Source: Candidatus Hydrothermarchaeota archaeon (lineage in GTDB: Archaea; Hydrothermarchaeota; Hydrothermarchaeia; Hydrothermarchaeales; WAQR01). From it: DNA of 7,429 bases. A program made the position numbers and the translations under genes. The stretch spans positions 1 through 7,429 of the forward strand of contig WAQR01000109.1 in the NCBI GenBank assembly GCA_015520145.1. The letters are read 5' to 3'. Positions 5,922 to 7,429 of the stretch are shown one piece after another (position 1 is the first letter of the stretch; every line of letters starts with the position of its first letter). The notes beneath the pieces were generated by a model, which saw only the letters and a program-made list of their open reading frames with translations, did no database searches and had not been told where the DNA came from.

Positions 5922-6224
5922 TCAGGTTTTAATAATAGGTTTTAATTTCTCTCTTGGTACCACACGATGCTTTTCAGGATAAACATAAGCAGGACACGTA
6001 AGAACGTCCTCTATATTATTTCCAAAAAATACTGTCCCAAGTTTTAGCGCCTGGTTTTCCCTTATAACCGTCGTCGCATAATTCCACTCACGCCCTATCT
6101 TCATAACAAACTTCCTAAGCTCTCCTGGAACAAGTCCTATAACCTCTATACACGTACCTGGAATTAATTTCGGATCTTTTTCCTTTTTTGACTTCTTTGA
6201 CGACCCTTTATCTGGCATTATCAT
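5922..6224 (-). CDS. Small protein resembling the C-terminal tail of the FeS-A subunit
   Basis: A 100-aa protein. Residues 54-97 align without gaps to residues 203-246 of FeS-A (6426-7226) with 24 of 44 identical, sharing QALxLxTVF, the YV.PEKH block (80-86) and VPR..LKP (89-96). The N-terminus (4-20) is Lys/Ser-rich and probably flexible. It has only two cysteines (25, 77), so it cannot hold a 4Fe-4S cluster by itself. Lying between FeS-A and FeS-B in one operon, it may supply in trans the tail that FeS-B lacks, or be an assembly or docking subunit; this is inference. Start choice is uncertain: AGGGTG lies 4 nt before ATG 6224 and 10 nt before ATG 6218 (Met3). I know of no named family for it. 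Confidence 0.82.
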   Translation of the reverse strand: MIMPDKGSSKKSKKEKDPKLIPGTCIEVIGLVPGELRKFVMKIGREWNYATTVIRENQALKLGTVFFGNNIEDVLTCPAYVYPEKHRVVPREKLKPIIKT

Positions 6225-6263
6225 TACACACCCTATCTTCTAAAAGAAAATAAAATATTAGAG

Positions 6264-6312
6264 ATAGGAAGAAGAAGTGCCGACTTGCTTTCGCTTCTTC
6301 ATTTCTTCCTAT
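6264..6312 (-). terminator. Hairpin followed by U-rich tract (attenuator or partial terminator candidate)
   Basis: Arms ATAGGAAGAAGAAG (6264-6277) and CTTCATTTCTTCCTAT (6297-6312) pair over 14 bp with a 2-nt bulge; an alternative register gives two 7-bp helices with a 5-nt bulge. On the transcribed strand the loop includes GCGAAAGC, and the stem is followed by a T-rich stretch (CTAATATTTTATTTTC) before the ribosome-binding site of the next gene. Position and shape suit partial termination between FeS-A and the two downstream genes. Confidence 0.4.
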
Positions 6313-6351
6313 TTCTATTTCTCTTATTGCTATAGTAGTAGGCTTTAAGGG

Positions 6352-6393
6352 GGTTTGGTTTTGTTTTTTTGTGTGTGCAAACAAAACCAAGCC
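6352..6393 (-). repeat. Long inverted repeat (15-bp arms) after FeS-A
   Basis: GGTTTGGTTTTGTTT (6352-6366) and AAACAAAACCAAGCC (6379-6393) are complementary at 14 of 15 positions. The odd pair is T/G on the plus strand (a wobble if transcribed that way) and A/C on the operon's sense strand. The loop is 12 nt. It abuts the GC-rich hairpin at 6394-6420 with no spacer. Confidence 0.7.
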
Positions 6394-6420
6394 GCGCCAG
6401 CCAGCTCTCGCTGCTGCCGC
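6394..6420 (-). repeat. GC-rich hairpin with GNRA-type tetraloop just after the FeS-A stop
   Basis: On the sense strand a CAGC/GCTG stem closes a GAGA tetraloop. It is extended by CAG/CTG across a 1-nt bulge and by GCG/CGC across a G/G mismatch. It begins 6 nt past the FeS-A stop codon, so it could protect the FeS-A message from 3' decay. Confidence 0.5.
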
Positions 6421-6425
6421 TTGCC

Positions 6426-7226
6426 CTACTTTGCCTTTGCCTTCACTTTCTGCATTGGAGTGATCTTTGTTATCCTCTCCATCAGAGCACCTGGTTTTAG
6501 CCTGATGCGAGGCACAAAGAAATGTTTCTCCGGCCAGACATAGCATGGTGTGCAAAGCGTGTCGTTGTCGCGGCCATCCATGAAGACTGTACTTAGCAGG
6601 AGTGCCTGTTTTTCCCTGAAGTATGTCATGATGTCATCATGGTTGCCGACATATATACAGTGGGTAGCGCATTTCGTTGCGCATGCCGGCTGCAGTCCGC
6701 GGTCTATTCTGTCCATGCAGAGGTCGCATTTTATGACCTTTCCGCTTCTGGTATCATACTGTGGCGCACCAAAAGGACATGCCTGCATGCATCTCTTGCA
6801 GCCAATGCATTTCTCACTGTCCACATAGACAATCCCATCTTTTGCACGTTTTATCATTGCCCCGGTAGGACACGCCTCCACGCAGGCAGGTTTACCGCAG
6901 TGGAAACAGTTCATCGGGTAGTAGATCGTTTTCAGGTGCTTCCCAACGCGTTTTGGACCTATCTGCATGACCCTCATCCTTCTTGGGCCCATCGGGTCGT
7001 CGTGCTCCATCTTGCAGTGGGTCTCACAGCTAAAGCACCCAATACATCTTTTAAGGTCGACAAAGAACCCGATATGGTCTGGTATCATGCCCCACCTATC
7101 GGCAGACTGCACATTCCAGAAGTCTATCTTCTCTTTTCTCTCGTTTGCATACTTGGCAGGTTCTGGATAGACGTTTAGGAGCTTATCTTTCCAGGTTAGC
7201 CTATCTGGCATTGATTGTTTTGTCAT
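6426..7226 (-). CDS. Four-cluster ferredoxin-type electron-transfer subunit FeS-A (DmsB/NrfC/TtrB family)
   Basis: A 266-aa iron-sulfur subunit. Residues 1-50 are a polar N-terminal extension. Then come four cysteine groups: 61/64/67/71; 107/110/115/119; 140/143/146/150; and 167/170 with 182/186 (CxxC-x11-CxxxC, the normal family spacing), followed by an additional Cys190. The C-terminal tail (about 200-250) has QALLLSTVF, CTPC (225-228) and YVWPEKH (229-235), and the protein ends in a Lys-rich run. The family relays electrons between a quinone, membrane or soluble partner and a Mo/W-bisPGD catalytic subunit; which substrate is used cannot be told here. No export signal is present, so it is cytoplasmic or carried by its partner. 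ATG 7226 follows the preceding gene by 14 nt, with GGAG overlapping that gene's TAG (11 nt before ATG). ATG 7211 (Met6) is a less likely start. Confidence 0.93.
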   Translation of the reverse strand: MTKQSMPDRLTWKDKLLNVYPEPAKYANERKEKIDFWNVQSADRWGMIPDHIGFFVDLKRCIGCFSCETHCKMEHDDPMGPRRMRVMQIGPKRVGKHLKTIYYPMNCFHCGKPACVEACPTGAMIKRAKDGIVYVDSEKCIGCKRCMQACPFGAPQYDTRSGKVIKCDLCMDRIDRGLQPACATKCATHCIYVGNHDDIMTYFREKQALLLSTVFMDGRDNDTLCTPCYVWPEKHFFVPRIRLKPGALMERITKITPMQKVKAKAK

Positions 7227-7240
7227 CTCTCATCACTCTC

Positions 7241-7429
7241 CTACTTTGTCTCCCATTTGTCTCTTGGCACACCCTTGTAGTACACGGTGCTGCCTTTCTG
7301 CGCAAACCTCATGTAAGAACCGAGGTTTACGGTATCGTCCTCGTCCGGCGAGATATAGTCTTTCGGGGACCGCCCTACAGAAGCCAGGAACTCTTTTGTC
7401 TTCTTGACTGCCTCGTCAGGGTCCTGGTC
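7241..7429 (-). CDS. C-terminal fragment of the upstream operon gene (runs off the right edge)
   Basis: An open frame of 62 codons enters from the right edge and ends at TAG 7241-7243. The visible residues include FLASVGRSPKDYISPDEDD, then GSYMRFAQKGSTVYYKGVPR and the end DKWETK. I do not recognise the sequence. Position directly before a DmsB-like subunit makes a molybdopterin-type or other catalytic redox subunit the natural guess, but the fragment shows no diagnostic motif. Its stop overlaps the ribosome-binding site of FeS-A (TAGGAG), so the two are cotranscribed. Confidence 0.75.
   Translation of the reverse strand, partial: DQDPDEAVKKTKEFLASVGRSPKDYISPDEDDTVNLGSYMRFAQKGSTVYYKGVPRDKWETK

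Larger units (their letters stand above)
6225..6425 (-). other. Structured 200-bp intercistronic spacer within the FeS operon
   Basis: A long gap for an operon whose other junctions are 14 and 18 bp. On the sense (minus) strand it carries three successive hairpins (6420-6394, 6393-6352, 6312-6264), then a U-rich stretch, then the AGGGTG ribosome-binding site of the 100-aa gene. I find no credible coding sequence in it. It could stabilise the upstream message, be a processing site, act as attenuator, or hold an internal promoter (the AATATTTTATTT tract at 6248-6259 is TATA-like and would start a transcript near 6227). Confidence 0.6.

Noticed and set aside
6208..6555. Minus-strand open frame spanning the end of FeS-A and the structured spacer
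   Set aside because: It overlaps FeS-A by about 130 bp in another frame, has low-complexity composition, and its codons run through all three hairpins; no recognisable domain.
6639..7178. Plus-strand open frame opposite FeS-A
   Set aside because: Shadow of a strongly conserved iron-sulfur gene on the other strand.
1..7429. tRNA, rRNA, insertion sequences, transposase or integrase
   Set aside because: No cloverleaf, rRNA core, terminal inverted repeats with transposase, or recombinase motifs were seen on either strand.

Overview
The window looks archaeal. It carries a Pth2-type peptidyl-tRNA hydrolase, TTTAAATA-like TATA boxes about 26 nt upstream of likely transcript starts, and GGTG/GGAG ribosome-binding sites complementary to an archaeal 16S 3' end. 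Ile is often ATA and Arg often AGG. A euryarchaeal (Halobacteriota-like) anaerobe would fit the iron-sulfur genes, but no marker fixes the taxon.

Layout. At the left edge (1-608) is the 3' part of a rightward multi-CBS gene. Everything else reads leftward. A convergent gap with two small tandem duplications (609-653) separates the CBS gene from a three-gene cluster, which in transcription order is: a 347-aa membrane-anchored coiled-coil protein (3134-2091), its shorter 214-aa paralogue (2058-1414), and a 252-aa protein with a DUF4145/HEPN-like C-terminal region (1412-654). Next come pth2 (3629-3273) and a 373-aa nucleotide-sugar epimerase with a zinc-ribbon insert (4881-3760), which has its own promoter. 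The right third is the end of a redox operon: the C-terminus of an unidentified gene running off the edge (7429-7241), a 266-aa protein with four 4Fe-4S sites (FeS-A, 7226-6426), a 200-bp spacer full of hairpins, a 100-aa protein resembling the C-terminal tail of FeS-A (6224-5922), and a second four-cluster protein (FeS-B, 5903-5082). A hairpin with a T-rich flank follows.

How they may work together. FeS-A and FeS-B are close paralogues (about 70 % identical over the shared 123-residue core) of the DmsB/NrfC/TtrB electron-transfer subunits that usually partner Mo/W-bisPGD oxidoreductases. FeS-B has a 68-residue insertion inside its fourth cluster motif and lacks the tail; a tail-like protein is encoded separately just upstream of it. 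The coiled-coil pair and the HEPN-like protein look like one transcription unit, whose repeats and paralogy suggest a membrane-tethered scaffold of unknown role. These two clusters are the parts most likely to be undescribed.
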